Below, piece by piece: positions 12,741-27,916 of a DNA stretch of 64,000 bases. Position numbers and translations under genes: made by a program. The stretch is from NCBI GenBank assembly GCA_043228905.1, contig JBHGNT010000096.1, forward strand, positions 1 to 64,000. Reading direction: 5' to 3'. Each line of letters opens with the position of its first letter. Position 1 is the first letter of the stretch. Under the pieces are notes generated by a model that was given only the letters and a program-made list of their open reading frames with translations, had not been told where the DNA came from and made no database searches. The DNA is from Azolla caroliniana. Lineage: Eukaryota; Polypodiophyta.

Positions 12741-15700
12741 CCAAATTTGAGGAGTGAGTGGAGAAGAGCCCTGGAGTGAATTAAAATGTTCAGACCTGGC
12801 TCGTGTGATATCGGATTTTTGTGTTCAAACATGCGAATCGAAGGTAACAACGGTAGCTACGATATGGAATTAAAAAATCAAGGTTTTGAAACGCAGGTCG
12901 AGAGACATAAAGAAATTACCAAATTTGAGGAGTGAGTTTAGAGGAGCCCTTGAGTAAATGAAAATGTTCATACCTAGCTCGTGTAATATCGGGATTTTGT
13001 GTTCAAACATACGTATCGAAGCTAATAACGCTAGCTATTATATGGAATTAAAAAATCAAGATTTTGAAACTCAGGTCGAGAGAAATAACGAAATTACCAA
13101 ATTTGAGAAGTGAGTTGAGAGGAGCCCTTGAGTAAATTAAAATGTTCATACCTGGCTCGTCTGATATCGGAGTTTTGTGTTCAAACATGCGAATCGAAGC
13201 TAACAACGCTAGCTATGATATGGAATTAAAAAATCAAGATTTTGAAACTCCGGTCGAGAGACATGACGAAATTACAAAATTTGAGTAGTGAGTTTAGAGG
13301 AGCCCTTGAGTAAATGAAAATGTTCATACCTGGCTTGTGTGATATCGGATATTTGTGTTCAAACATGCGAATCGAAGCTAACAATGCTAGCTATGATATG
13401 GAATTAAAAAATCAAGATTTTGAAACTCAGGTCGAGAGACATGAAGAAATTACCAAATTTGAATAGTCAGTTGAGAGGAGCCCTTGAGTAAATAAAAATG
13501 TTCATACCTAGCTCGTGTAATATCGGATTTTTGTGTTCAAACATACGTATCGAGGCTAATAACGCTAGCTATGATATGGAGTAAAAAAATCAAGATTTTG
13601 AAACTCAGGTCTAGAGACATGACGAAATTAGCAAACTTGAGGAGGGAGTTGAGAGGAGCCCTTCAGTAAATGAAAATGTTCATACCTGGCTCGTGTAATA
13701 TCGGATTTTTGTGTTCAAACATGCGAATCGAAGCTAACAACGCTAGCTATGATATGGAATTAAAAAATCAAGATTTTTGAAACTTAGGTTGAGAGAAATG
13801 ATGAAATTACCAAATTTGAATAGTGAGTTGAGAGGAGCCCTTGAGTAAATGAAAATGTTCATACCTGGCTAGTGTAATATCGGATTTTTGTGTTCAAACA
13901 TGCGAATCGAAGCTAACAACGCTAGCTATGATATGGAATTAAAAAATGAAGAATTTGAAACTCAGGTCGAGAGACATGACGAAATTACCAAATTTGAGGA
14001 GTGAGTGGAGAAGAGCCCTGGAGTGAATTAAAATGTTCAGACCTGGCTCGTGTGATATCGGATTTTTGTGTTCAAACATGCGAATCGAAGCTAACAACGG
14101 TAGCTATGATATGGAATTAAAAAATCAAGATTTTGAAACTCAGGTCGAGAGACATGACGAAATTACTAAATTTGAGGAGTGAGTTGAGAAGAGCCCTGGA
14201 GTGAATTAAAATGTTCATACCTGGCTCGTGTGATATCGGATTTTTGTGTTCAAACATGCGAATCGAAGCTAACAATGCTAGCTCTGATATGGAATTAAAA
14301 AATCAAGATTTTGAAACTCAGGTCGAGAGACATGACGAAATTAGCAAACATGAGGAGGGAGTTGAGAGGAGCCCTTGAGTAAATGAAAATGTTCATACCT
14401 AGCTCGTGTGATATCGGATTTTTGTGTTCAAACATGCGAATCGAAGCTAACAACGCTAGCTATGATATGGAGTTAAAAAATGAAGATTTTGAAACTCAGG
14501 TCGAGAGACATGAAGAAATTACCAAATTTGAGGAGTGAATTGAGAGGAGCCCTTGAGTAAATGAAAATGTTCATACCTAGCTCGTGTAATATCGGATTTT
14601 TGTGTTCAAACATACGTATCGAAGCTAATAACGCTAGCTATTATATGGAATTAAAAAATCAAGATTTTGAAACTCAAGTCGAGAGAAATAACGAAATTAC
14701 CAAATTTGAGAAGTGAGTTGAGAGGAGCCCTTGAGTAAATTAAAATGTTCATACCTGGCTCGTCTGATATCGGAGTTTTGTGTTCAAACATGCGAATCGA
14801 AGCTAACAACGCTAGCTATGATATGGAATTAAAAAATCAAGATTTTGAAACTCCGGTCGAGAGACATGACGAAATTACAAAATTTGAGTAGTGAGTTTAG
14901 AGGAGCCCTTGAGTAAATGAAAATGTTCATACCTGGCTTGTGTGATATCGGATATTTGTGTTCAAACATGCGAATCGAAGCTAACAATGCTAGCTATGAT
15001 ATGGAATTAAAAAATCAAGATTTTGAAACTCAGGTCGAGAGACATGAAGAAATTACCAAATTTGAGGAGTGAGTTGAGAGGAGCCCTTGAGTAAATGAAA
15101 ATGTTCATACCTAGCTCGTGTAATATCGGATTTTTGTGTTCAAACATACGTATCGAAGCTAATAACGCTAGCTATGATATGGAGTAAAAAACTCAAGATT
15201 TTGAAACTCAGGTCTAGAGACATGACGAAATTAGCAAACTTGAGGAGGGAGTTGAGAGGAGCCCTTGAGTAAATAAAAATGTTCATACCTGGCTCGTGTG
15301 ATATCGGATTTTTGTGTTCAAACATGCGAATCGAAGCTAACAACGGTAGCTATGATATGGAATTAAAAAATGAAGATTTTGAAACTCAGGTCGAGAGACA
15401 TGACGAAATTACCAAATTTGAGGAGTGAGTTGAGAGGAGCCCTTGAGTAAATGAAAATGTTCATACCTGGCTCGTGTGATATCGGATGTTTGTGTTCAAA
15501 CATGCGAATCGAAGCTAACAACGGTAGCTATGATATGGAATTAAAAATCAAGATTTTGAAACTCAGGTCGAGAGACATGACGAAATTACCAAATTTGAGA
15601 AGTGAGTTGAGAGGAGCCCTTGAGTAAATGAAAATGTTCATACCTAGCTCGTGTAATATCGGATTTTTGTGTTCAAACATACGTATCGAAGCTAATAACG

Positions 15701-17811
15701 CTAGCTATGATATGGAGTAAAAAAATCAAGATTTTGAAACTCAGGTCTAGAGACATGACGAAATTAGCAAACTTGAGGAGGGAGTTGAGAGGAGCCCTTG
15801 AGTAAATAAAAATGTTCATACCTGGATCGTGTGATATCGGATTTTTGTGTTCAAACATGCGAATCGAAGCTAACAACGGTAGCTATGATATGGAATTAAA
15901 AAATCAAGATTTTGAAACTCAGGTCGAGAGACATGACGAAATTACCAAATTTGAGGAGTGAGTTGAGAGGAGCCCTTGAGTAAATGAAAATATTCATACC
16001 TGGGTCGTGTAATATTGGATTTTTGTGTTCAAAGATGCGAATCGAAGCTAACAACGCTAGCTATGATATGGAATTAAAAAATCAAGATTTTGAAACTCAG
16101 GTCGAGAGACATGATGAAATTACCAAATTTGAGGAGTGAGTTGAGAAGAGCTACGAGGTAAATTAAAATGTTCATACCTGGCTCGTGTGATATCGGATTT
16201 TTGTGTTCAAACATGCGAATCGAAGCTAACAACGCTAGCTATGATATGGAATTAAAAAATCAAGATTTTGAAACTCAGGTCAAGAGACATGACGAAATTA
16301 CCAAATTTGAGAAGTGAGTTGAGAGGAGCCCTTGAGTAAATGAAAATGTTCATACCTGGCTCGTGTAATATCGGATTTTTGTGTTCAAAGATGCGAATCG
16401 AAGCTAACAACGCTAGCTATGATATGGAATTAAAAAATCAAGATTTTGAAACTCAGGTCGAGAGACATGATGAAATTACCAAATTTGAGGAGTGAGTTAA
16501 GAAGAGCTACGAGGTAAATTAAAATGTTCATACCTGGCTCGTGTGATATCCGATTTTTGTGTTCAAACATGCGAATCGAAGCTAACAACGCTAGCTATGA
16601 TATGGAATTAAAAAATCAAGATTTTTGAATCTCAGGTCGAGAGAAATAACGAAATTACCAAATTTGAGAAGTGAGTTGAGAGGAGCCCTTGAGTAAATTA
16701 AAATGTTCATACCTGGCTCGTCTGATATCGGAGTTTTGTGTTCAAACATGCGAATCGAAGCTAACAACGCTAGCTATGATATGGAATTAAAAAATCAAGA
16801 TTTTGAAACTCCGGTCGAGAGACATGACGAAATTACAAAATTTGAGTAGTGAGTTTAGAGGAGCCCTTGAGTAAATGAAAATGTTCATACCTGGCTCGTG
16901 TGATATCGGATGTTTGTGTTCAAACATGCGAATCGAAGCTAACAATGCTAGCTATGATATGGAATTAAAAAATCAAGATTTTGAAACTCAGGTCGAGAGA
17001 CATGAAGAAATTACCAAATTTGAATAGTCAGTTGAGAGGATCCCTTGAGTAAATGAAAATGTTCATACCTAGCTCGTGTAATATCGGATTTTTGTGTTCA
17101 AACATACGTATCGAAGCTAATAACGCTAGCTATGATATGGAGTAAAAAAATCAAGATTTTGAAACTCAGGTCGAGAGACATGACGAAATTAGCAAGCATG
17201 AGGAGGGAGTTGAGAGGAGCCCTTGAGTAAATTAAAATGTTCATACCTGGCTTGTGTGATATCGGATTTTTGTGTTCAAACATGCGAATCGAAGCTAACA
17301 ACGCTAGCTACGATATGGAATTAAAAAATCAAGGTTTTGAAACGCAGGTCGAGAGACATAAAGAAATTACCAAATTTGAGTAGTGAGTTTAGAGGAGCCC
17401 TTGAGTAAATGAAAATGTTCATACCTGGCTCGTGTGATATCGGATGTTTGTGTTCAAACATGCGAATCGAAGCTAACAAAGCTAGCTATGATATGGAATT
17501 AAAAAATCAAGATTTTGAAACTCAGGTCGAGAGACATGAAGAAATTACCAAATTTGAATAGTCAGTTGAGAGGAGCCCTTGAGTAAATGAAAATGTTCAT
17601 ACCTAGCTCGTGTAATATCGGATTTTTGTGTTCAAACATACGTATCGAAGCTAATAACGCTAGCTATGATATGGAGTAAAAAAATCAAGATTTTGAAACT
17701 CAGGTCGAGAGACATGACAAAATTAGCAAGCATGAGGAGGGAGTTGAGAGGAGCCCTTGAGTAAATTAAAATGTTCATACCTGGCTTGTGTGATATCGGA
17801 TTTTTGTGTTC

Positions 17812-17976
17812 AAACATGCGAATCGAAGCTAACAACGCTAGCTACGATATGGAATTAAAAAATCAAGGTTTTGAAACGCAGGTCGAGAGACATAAAGAAA
17901 TTAGCAGGTTTAGAGGAGCCCTTGAGTAAATGAAAATGTTCATACCTGGCTCGTGTAATATCAGATTTTTGTGTTC
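17812..17976. repeat. Satellite monomer with 13-bp deletion
   Basis: This monomer is 165 bp from landmark to landmark instead of 178. The usual ATTACCAAATTTGAGGAGTG stretch is collapsed to ATTAGCAGGTTTAGAGG. Confidence 0.8.
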
Positions 17977-20900
17977 AAACATGCGAATCGAAGCTAACAA
18001 CGCTAGCTATGATATGGAGTTAAAAAATCAAGATTTTGAAACTCAGGTCGAGAGACATGACGAAATTAGCAAACATGAGGAGGGAGTTGAGAGGAGCCCT
18101 TGAGTAAATTAAAATGTTCATACCTGGCTCGTGTGATATCGGATTTTTGTGTTCAAACATGCGAATCGAAGCTAACAACGCTAGCTATGATATGGAATTA
18201 AAAAATCAAGATTTTTGAAACTTAGGTTGAGAGAAATGACGAAATTACCAAATTTGAATAGTGAGTTGAGAGGAGCCCTTGAGTAAATGAAAATGTTCAT
18301 ATCTGGCTAGTGTAATATCGGATTTTTGTGTTCAAACATGCGAATCGAAGCTAAGAACGCTAGCTATGATATGGAATTAAAAAATGAAGATTTTGAAACT
18401 CAGGTCGAGAGACATTACGAAATTACCAAATTTGAGGAGTGAGTGGAGAAGAGCCTGGAGTGAATTAAAATGTTAAGACCTGGCTCGTGTGATATCGGAT
18501 TTTTGTGTTCAAACATGCGAATCGAAGCTAACAACGCTAGCTATGATATGGAATTAAAAAATCAAGATTTTGAAACTCCGGTCGAGAGACATGAAGAAAT
18601 TACCAAATTTGAGAAGTGAGTTTAGAGGAGCCCTTGAGTAAATGAAAATGTTCATATCTAGCTCGTGTAATATCGGATTTTTGTGTTCAAACATACGTAG
18701 CGAAGCTAATAACGCTAGCTATGATATGGAGTAAAAAAATCAAGATTTTGAAACTCAGGTCTAGAGACATGACGAAATTACCAAATTTGAGGAGTGAGTT
18801 TAAAGGAGCCCTTGAGTAATTGAAAATGTTCATACCTGGCTCGTGTAATATCAGATTTTTGTGTTCAAACATGCGAATCGAAGCTAACAACGGTAGCTAT
18901 GATATGGAGTTAAAAAATCAAGATTTTGAAACTCAGGTCGAGAGACATGACAAAATTAGCAAACATGAGGAGGGAGTTGAGAGGAGCCCTTGAGTAAATT
19001 AAAATGTTCATACCTGGCTCGTGTGATATCGGATTTTTGTGTTCAAACATGCGAATCGAACCTAACAACGCTAGCTATGATATGGAATTAAAAAATCAAG
19101 ATTTTTGAAACTTAGGTTGAGAGAAATGACGAAATTACCAAATTTGAATAGTGAGTTGAGAGGAGCCCTTGAGTAAATGAAAATGTTCATACCTGGCTAG
19201 TGTAATATCGGATGTTTGTGTTCAAACATGCGAATCGAAGCTAACAACGCTAGCTATGATATGGAATTAAAAAATGAAGATTTTGAAACTCAGGTCGAGA
19301 GACATGACGAAATTACCAAATTTGAGGAGTGAGTGGAGAAGAGCCCTGGAGTGAATTAAAATGTTCAGACCTGGCTCGTGTGATATCCGATTTTTGTGTT
19401 CAAACATGCGAATCGAAGCTAACAACGGTAGCTATGATATGGAATTAAAAAATAAAGATTTTGAAACTCAGGTCGAGAGACATGACGAAATTACTAAATT
19501 TGAGGAGTGAGTTGAGAAGAGCTACGAGGTAAATTAAAATGTTCATACCTGGCTCGTGTGATATCGGATTTTTGTGTTCAAACATGCGAATCGAAGCTAA
19601 CAACGCTAGCTATGATATGGAATTAAAAAATCAAGATTTTTGAATCTCAGGTCGAGAGAAATAACGAAATTACCAAATTTGAGAAGTGAGTTGAGAGGAG
19701 CCCTTGAGTAAATGAAAATGTTCATACCTGGCTCGTCTGATATCGGAGTTTTGTGTTCAAACATGCGAATCGAAGCTAACAACGCTAGGTATGATATGGA
19801 ATTAAAAAATCAAGATATTGAAACTCCGGTCGAGAGACATGACGAAATTACAAAATTTAAGTAGTGAGTTTAGAGGAGCCCTTGAGTAAATGAAAATGTT
19901 CATACCTGGCTCGTGTGATATCGGATGTTTGTGTTCAAACATGCGAATCGAAGCTAACAATGCTAGCTATGATATGGAGTTAAAAAATCAAGATTTTGAA
20001 ACTCAGGTCGAGAGACATGAAGAAATTACCAAATTTGAGGAGTGAGTTGAGAGGAGCCCTTGAGTAAATGAGAATGTTCATACCTAGCTCGTGTAATATC
20101 GGATTTTTGTGTTCAAACATACGTATCGAAGCTAATAACGCTAGCTATTATATGGAATTAAAAAATCAAGATTTTGAAACTCAGGTCGACAGACATGATG
20201 AAATTACCAAATTTGAGGAGTGAGTTGAGAAGAGCTACGAGGTAAATTAAAATGTTCATACCTGGCTCGTGTGATATCGGATTTTTGTGTTCAAACATGC
20301 GAATCGAAGCTAACAACGCTAGCTATGATATGGAATTAAAAAATCAAGATTTTTGAATCTTAGGTCGAGAGAAATAACGAAATTACCAAATTTGAGAAGT
20401 GAGTTGAGAGGAGCCCTTGAGTAAATTAAAATGTTCATACCTGGCTCGTCTGATATCGGAGTTTTGTGTTCAAACATGCGAATCGAAGCTAACAACGCTA
20501 GCTATGATATGGAATTAAAAAATCAAGATATTGAAACTCCGGTCGAGAGACATGACGAAATTACAAAATTTGAGTAGTGAGTTTAGAGGAGCCCTTGAGT
20601 AAATGAAAATGTTCATACCTGGCTCGTGTGATATCGGATGTTTGTGTTCAAACATGCGAATCGAAGCTAACAATGCTAGCTATGATATGGAGTTAAAAAA
20701 TCAAGATTTTGAAACTCAGGTCGAGAGACATGAAGAAATTACCAAATTTGAATAGTCAGTTGAGAGGAGCCCTTGAGTAAATGAAAATGTTCATACCTAG
20801 CTCGTGTAATATCGGATTTTTGTGTTCAAACATACGTATCGAAGCTAATAACGCTAGCTATGATATGGAGTAAAAAAATCAAGATTTTGAAACTCAGGTC

Positions 20901-22274
20901 TAGAGACATGACGAAATTAGCAAACTTGAGGAGGGAGTTGAGAGGAGCCCATGAGTAAATAAAAATGTTCATACCTGGATCGTGTGATATCGGATTTTTG
21001 TGTTCAAACATGCGAATCGAAGTTAACAACGGTAGCTATGATATGGAGTTAAAAAATCAAGATTTTGAAACTCAGGTCGAGAGACATGACAAAATTAGCA
21101 AACATGAGGAGGGAGTTGAGAGGAGCCCTTGAGTAAATTAAAATGTTCATACCTGGCTCGTGTGATATCGGATTTTTGTGTTCAAACATGCGAATCGAAG
21201 CTAACAACGCTAGCTATGATATGGAATTATAAAATCAAGATTTTGAAACTGAGGTCGAGAGACATGACGAAATTACCAAATTTGAGGAGTGAGTTGAGAG
21301 GAGCCCTTGAGTAAATGAAAATGTTCATACCTGGCTCGTGTAATATCGGATATTTGTGTTCAAACATGCGAATCGAAGCTAACAACGCTAGCTATGATAT
21401 GGAGTTAAAAAATCAAGATTTTGTAACTCAGGTCTAGAGACATGACGAAATTAGCAAACATGAGGAGGGAGTTGAGAGGAGCCCTTGAGTAAATAAAAAT
21501 GTTCATACCTGGATCGTGTGATATCGGATTTTTGTGTTCAAACATGCGAATCGAAGCTAACAACGCTAGCTCTGATATGGAATTAAAAAATGAAGATTTT
21601 GAAACTCAGGTCGAGAGACATGACGAAATTACCAAATTTGAGGAGTGAGTTGAGAGGAGCCCTTGAGTAACTGAAAATGTTCATACCTGGCTCGTGTGAT
21701 ATCGGATGTTTGTGTTCAAACATGCGAATCGAAGCTAACAACGGTAGCTATGATATGGAATTAAAAAATCAAGATTTTGAAACTCCGGTCGAGAGACATG
21801 ACGAAATTAGCAAACTTGAGGAGGGAGTTGAGAGGAGCCCTTGACTAAATGAAAATGTTCATACCTGGCTCGTGTGATATCGGATTTTTGTGTTCAAACA
21901 TGCGAATCGAAGCTAACAACGCTAGCTATGATATGGAATTAAAAAATGAAAATTTTGAAACTCAGGTCGAGAGACATGACGAAATTACCAAATTTGAGAA
22001 GTGAGTGGAGAAGAGCCCTGGAGTGAATTAAAATGTTCAGACCTGGCTCGTGTGATATCGGATTTTTGTGTTCAAACATGCGAATCGAAGCTAACAACGC
22101 TAGCTACGATATGGAATTAAAAAATCAAGGTTTTGAAACGCAGGTCGAGAGACATAAAGAAATTACCAAATTTGAATAGTGAGTTGAGAGGAGCCCTTGA
22201 GTAAATGAAAATGTTCATATCTGGCTAGTGTAATATCGGATTTTTGTGTTCAAACATGCGAATCGAAGCTAAGA

Positions 22275-24387
22275 ACGCTAGCTATGATATGGAATTAAAA
22301 AATCAAGATTTTTGAAACTTAGGTTGAGAGAAATGACGAAATTACCAAATTTGAATAGTGAGTTGAGAGGAGCCCTTGAGTAAATGAAAATGTTCATACC
22401 TGGCTAGTGTAATATCGGATTTTTGTGTTCAAACATGCGAATTGAAGCTAACAACGCTAGCTATGATATGGAATTAAAAAATGAAAATTTTGAAACTCAG
22501 GTCGAGAGACATGACGAAATTACCAAATTTGAGAAGTGAGTGGAGAAGAGCCCTGGAGTGAATTAAAATGTTCAGACCTGGCTCGTGTGCTATCGGATTT
22601 TTGTGTTCAAACATGCGAATCGAAGCTAACAACGCTAGCTATGATATGGAATTAAAAAATCAAGATTTTGAAACTCAGGTCGAGAGACATGACGAAATTA
22701 CTAAATTTGAGGAGTGAGTTGAGAAGAGCCCTAGAGTGAATTAAAATGTTCATACCTGGCTCGTGTGATATCGGATTTTTGTGTTCAAACATGCGAATCG
22801 AAGCTAACAATGCTAGCTCTGATATGGAATTAAAAAATCAAGATTTTCAAACTCAGGTCGAGAGACATGACGAAATTAGCAAACATGAGGAGGGAGTTGA
22901 GAGGAGCCCTTGAGTAAATGAAAATGTTCATACCTGGCTCGTGTGATATCGGATTTTTGTGTTCAAATATGCGAATCGAAGCTAACAACGCTAGCTATGA
23001 TATGGAGTTAAAAAATCAAGATTTTGAAACTCCGGTCGAGAGACATGACGAAATTACAAAATTTGAGTAGTGAGTTTAGAGGAGCCCTTGAGTAAATGAA
23101 AATGTTCATACCTGGCTCGTGTGATATCGGATGTTTGCGTTCAAACATGCGAATCGAAGCTAACAATGCTAGCTATGATATGGAATTAAAAAATCAAGAT
23201 TTTGAAACTCAGGTCGAGAGACATGAAGAAATTACCAAATTTGAATAGTCAGTTGAGAGGAGCCCTTGAGTAAATGAAAATGTTCATACCTAGCTCGTGT
23301 AATATCGGATTTTTGTGTTCAAACATACGTATCGAAGCTAATAACGCTAGCTATGATATGGAGTAAAAAAATCAAGATTTTGAAACTCAGGTCGAGAGAC
23401 ATGACAAAATTAGCAAGCATGAGGAGGGAGTTGAGAGGAGCCCTTGAGTAAATTAAAATGTTCATACCTGGCTTGTGTGATATCGGATTTTTGTGTTCAA
23501 ACATGCGAATCGAAGCTAACAACGCTAGCTACGATATGGAATTAAAAAATCAAGGTTTTGAAACGCAGGTCGAGAGACATAAAGAAATTACCAAATTTGA
23601 GGAGTGAGTTTAGAGGAGCCCTTGAGTAAATGAAAATGTTCATACCTGGCTAGTGTAATATCGGATTTTTGTGTTCAAACATGCGAATCGAAGCTAATAA
23701 CGCTAGCTATGATATGGAGTAAAAAAATCAAGATTTTGAAACTCAGGTCTAGAGACATGACGAAATTAGCAAACTTGAGGAGGGAGTTGAGAGGAGCCCT
23801 TGAGTAAATAAAAATGTTCATACCTGGATCGTATGATATGGAGTAAAAAAATCAAGATTTTGAAACTCAGGTCTAGAGACATGACGAAATTAACAAACTT
23901 GAGGAGGGAGTTGAGAGGAGCCCATGAGTAAATAGAAATGTTCATACCTGGATCGTGTGATATCGGATTTTTGTGTTCAAACATGCGTATCGAAGCTAAC
24001 AACGCTAGCTATGATATGGAATTAAAAAATCAAGATTTTGAAACTCAGGTCAAGAGACATGACGAAATTACCAAATTTGAGAAGTGAGTTGAGAGGAGCC
24101 CTTGAGTAAATGAAAATGTTCATACCTGGCTCGTGTAATATTGGATTTTTGTGTTCAAAGATGCGAATCGAAGCTAACAACGCTAGCTATGATATGGAAT
24201 TAAAAAATCAAGATTTTGAAACTCAGGTCGAGAGACATGATGAAATTACCAAATTTGAGGAGTGAGTTGAGAAGAGCTACGAGGTAAATTAAAATGTTCA
24301 TACCTGGCTCGTGTGATATCGGATTTTTGTGTTCAAACATGCGAATCGAAGCTAACAACGCTAGCTATGATATGGAATTAAAAAATC
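22275..24387. repeat. 2.1-kb satellite duplication, copy 1 (5,642-bp offset)
   Basis: The segment matches 27,917-30,029. Shared rare markers are GAATTGAAGC, GTGTGCTATCGG, GTTTGCGTTC and a shortened monomer near 23,830. The match starts just after AAGAACG here versus AACAACG there, and ends where this copy has GATTTTTGAAACTTAG and the other CATGATTTTGAAATTC. Confidence 0.85.
23677..23978. repeat. Satellite dimer with 54-bp deletion
   Basis: Landmark spacing is 302 bp instead of 356. GGATCGT is joined directly to ATGATATGGAG, skipping about 54 bp between similar GATATCGG and GATATGG sequences. The same deletion is present at the duplicated site near 29,473. It creates a 78-residue minus-strand frame with no sign of being a gene. 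Confidence 0.8.
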
Positions 24388-25247
24388 AAGATTTTTGAAA
24401 CTTAGGTTGAGAGAAATGACGAAATTACCAAATTTGAATAGTGAGTTGAGAGGAGCCCTTGAGTAAATGAAAATGTTCATACCTGGCTAGTGTAATATCG
24501 GATTTTTGTGTTCAAACATGCGAATTGAAGCTAACAACGCTAGCTATGATATCGAATTAAAAAATGAAAATTTTGAAACTCAGGTCGAGAGACATGACGA
24601 AATTACCAAATTTGAGAAGTGAGTGGAGAAGAGCCCTGGAGTGAATTAAAATGTTCAGACCTGGCTCGTGTGATATCGGATTTTTGTGTTCAAACATGCG
24701 AATCGAAGCTAACAACGCTAGCTATGATATGGAATTAAAAAATCAAGATTTTGAAACTCAGGTCGAGAGACATGACGAAATTACTAAATTTGAGGAGTGA
24801 GTTGAGAAGAGCCCTAGAGTGAATTAAAATGTTCATACCTGGCTCGTGTGATATCGGATTTTTGTGTTCAAACATGCGAATCGAAGCTAACAATGCTAGC
24901 TATGATATGGAGTTAAAAAATGAAGATTTTGAAACTCAGGGTGAGAGACATGAAGAAAGTACCAAATTTGAGGAGTGAGTTGAGAAGAGCCCTAGAGTGA
25001 ATTAAAATGTTCATACCTGGCTCGTGTGATATCGGATTTTTGTGTTCAAACATGCGAATCGAAGCTAACAATGCTAGCTATGATATGGAGTTAAAAAATG
25101 AAGATTTTGAAACTCAGGGTGAGAGACATGAAGAAAGTACCAAATTTGAGGAGTGAGTTGAGAGGAGCCCTTGAGTAAATGAGAATGTTCATACCTAGCT
25201 CGTGTAATATCGGATTTTTGTGTTCAAACATACGTATCGAAGCTAAT

Positions 25248-26840
25248 AACGCTAGCTATGATATGGAGTAAAAAAATCAAGAGTTTGAAACTCAGGTCTA
25301 GAGACATGACGAAATTAGCAAACTTGAGGAGGGAGTTGAGAGGAGCCCTTCAGTAAATGAAAATGTTCATACCTGGCTCGTGTAATATCGGATTTTTGTG
25401 TTCAAACATGCGAATCGAAGCTAACAACGCTAGCTATGATATGTAGTTAAAAAATGAAGATTTTGAAACTCAGGTCGAGAGACATGAAAAATTACCAAAT
25501 TTGAGGAGTGAGTTGAGAGGAGCCCTTGAGTAAATGAAAATGTTCATACCTGGCTCGTGTAATATCGGATTTTTGTGTTTAAACATGCGAATCGAAGCAA
25601 ACAACGCTAGCTATGATATGGGGTTAAAAAATCAAAATTTTGAAACTCAGGTCGAGAGACATGACGAAATTAGCAAACATGAGAAGGGAGTTGAGAGGAG
25701 CCCTTAACTAAATGAAAATGTTCATACCTGGCTCGTGTGATATCGGATTTTTGTGTTCAAACATGCGAATCGAAGCTAACAACGCTAGCTATGATATGGA
25801 GTTAAAAAATGAAGATTTTGAAACTCAGGTCGAGAGACATGAAGAAATTACCAAATTTGAATAGTCAGTTGAGAGGAGCCCTTGAGTAAATGAAAATGTT
25901 CATACCTAGCTCGTCTAATATCGGATTTTTGTGTTCAAACATACGTATCGAAGCTAATAACGCTAGCTATGATATGGAGTAAAAAAATCAAGATTTTGAA
26001 ACTCAGGTCTAGAGACATGACGAAATTAGCAAACTTGAGGAGGGAGTTGAGAGGAGCCCTTGAGTAAATGAAAATGTTCATACCTGGCTCGTGTAATATC
26101 GGATTTTTGTGTTCAAACATGCGAATCGAAGCTAACAACGCTAGCTATGATATGGAGTTAAAAAATGAAGATTTTGAAACTCAGGTCGAGAGACATGAAG
26201 AAATTACCAAATTTGAGGAGTGAGTTGAGAGGAGCCCTTGAGTAAATGAAAATGTTCATACCTGGCTCGTGTAATATCGGATATTTGTGTTCAAACATGC
26301 GAATCGAAGCTAACAACGCTAGCTATGATATGGAGTTAAAAAATCAAGATTTTGTAACTCAGGTCTAGAGACATGACGAAATTAGCAAACATGAGGAGGG
26401 AGTTGAGAGGAGCCCTTGAGTAAATAAAAATGTTCATACCTGGATCGTGTGATATCGGATTTTTGTGTTCAAACATGCGAATCGAAGCTAACAACGCTAG
26501 CTCTGATATGGAATTAAAAAATGAAGATTTTGAAACTCAGGTCGAGAGACATGACGAAATTACCAAATTTGAGGAGTGAGTTGAGAGGAGCCCTTGAGTA
26601 ACTGAAAATGTTCATACCTGGCTCGTGTGATATCGGATGTTTGTGTTCAAACATGCGAATTGAAGCTAACAACGGTAGCTATGATATGGAATTAAAAAAT
26701 CAAGATTTTGAAACTCCGGTCGAGAGACATGACGAAATTAGCAAACTTGAGGAGGGAGTTGAGAGGAGCCCTTGACTAAATGAAAATGTTCATACCTGGC
26801 TCGTGTGATATCGGATTTTTGTGTTCAAACATGCGAATCG
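25248..26840. repeat. 1.6-kb satellite duplication, copy 1 (about 8,490-bp offset)
   Basis: Matches about 33,739-35,331. Shared rare markers include AAGAGTTTGAAAC, GATATGTAGTTAAAA, GATTTTGTAACTC and GAGTAACTGAAAATG. A one-base indel near 25,488 shifts the offset from 8,490 to 8,491. Edges are approximate. Confidence 0.75.
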
Positions 26841-27916
26841 AAGCTAACAACGCTAGCTATGATATGGAATTAAAAAATGAAAATTTTGAAACTCAGGTCG
26901 AGAGACATGACGAAATTACCAAATTTGAGAAGTGAGTGGAGAAGAGCCCTGGAGTGAATTAAAATGTTCAGACCTGGCTCGTGTGATATCGGATTTTTGT
27001 GTTCAAACATGCGAATCGAAGCTAACAACGCTAGCTACGATATGGAATTAAAAAATCAAGGTTTTGAAACGCAGGTCGAGAGACATAAAGAAATTACCAA
27101 ATTTGAATAGTGAGTTGAGAGGAGCCCTTGAGTAAATGAAAATGTTCATATCTGGCTAGTGTAATATCGGATTTTTGTGTTCAAACATGCGAATCGAAGC
27201 TAAGAACGCTAGCTATGATATGGAATTAAAAAATGAAGATTTTGAAACTCAGGTCGAGAGACATTACGAAATTACCAAATTTGAGGAGTGAGTGGAGAAG
27301 AGCCTGGAGTGAATTAAAATGTTAAGACCTGGCTCGTGTGATATCGGATTTTTGTGTTCAAACATGCGAATCGAAGCTAACAACGCTAGCTATGATATGG
27401 AATTAAAAAATCAAGATTTTGAAACTCCGGTCGAGAGACATGAAGAAATTACCAAATTTGAGAAGTGAGTTTAGAGGAGCCCTTGAGTAAATGAAAATGT
27501 TCATATCTAGCTCGTGTAATATCGGATTTTTGTGTTCAAACATACGTAGCGAAGCTAATAACGCTAGCTATGATATGGAGTAAAAAAATCAAGATTTTGA
27601 AACTCAGGTCTAGAGACATGACGAAATTAGCAAACTTGAGGAGGGAGTTGAGAGGAGCCCATGAGTAAATAAAAATGTTCATACCTGGATCGTGTGATAT
27701 CGGATTTTTGTGTTCAAACATGCGAATCGAAGTTAACAACGGTAGCTATGATATGGAGTTAAAAAATCAAGATTTTGAAACTCAGGTCGAGAGACATGAC
27801 AAAATTAGCAAACATGAGGAGGGAGTTGAGAGGAGCCCTTGAGTAAATTAAAATGTTCATACCTGGCTCGTGTGATATCGGATTTTTGTGTTCAAACATG
27901 CGAATCGAAGCTAACA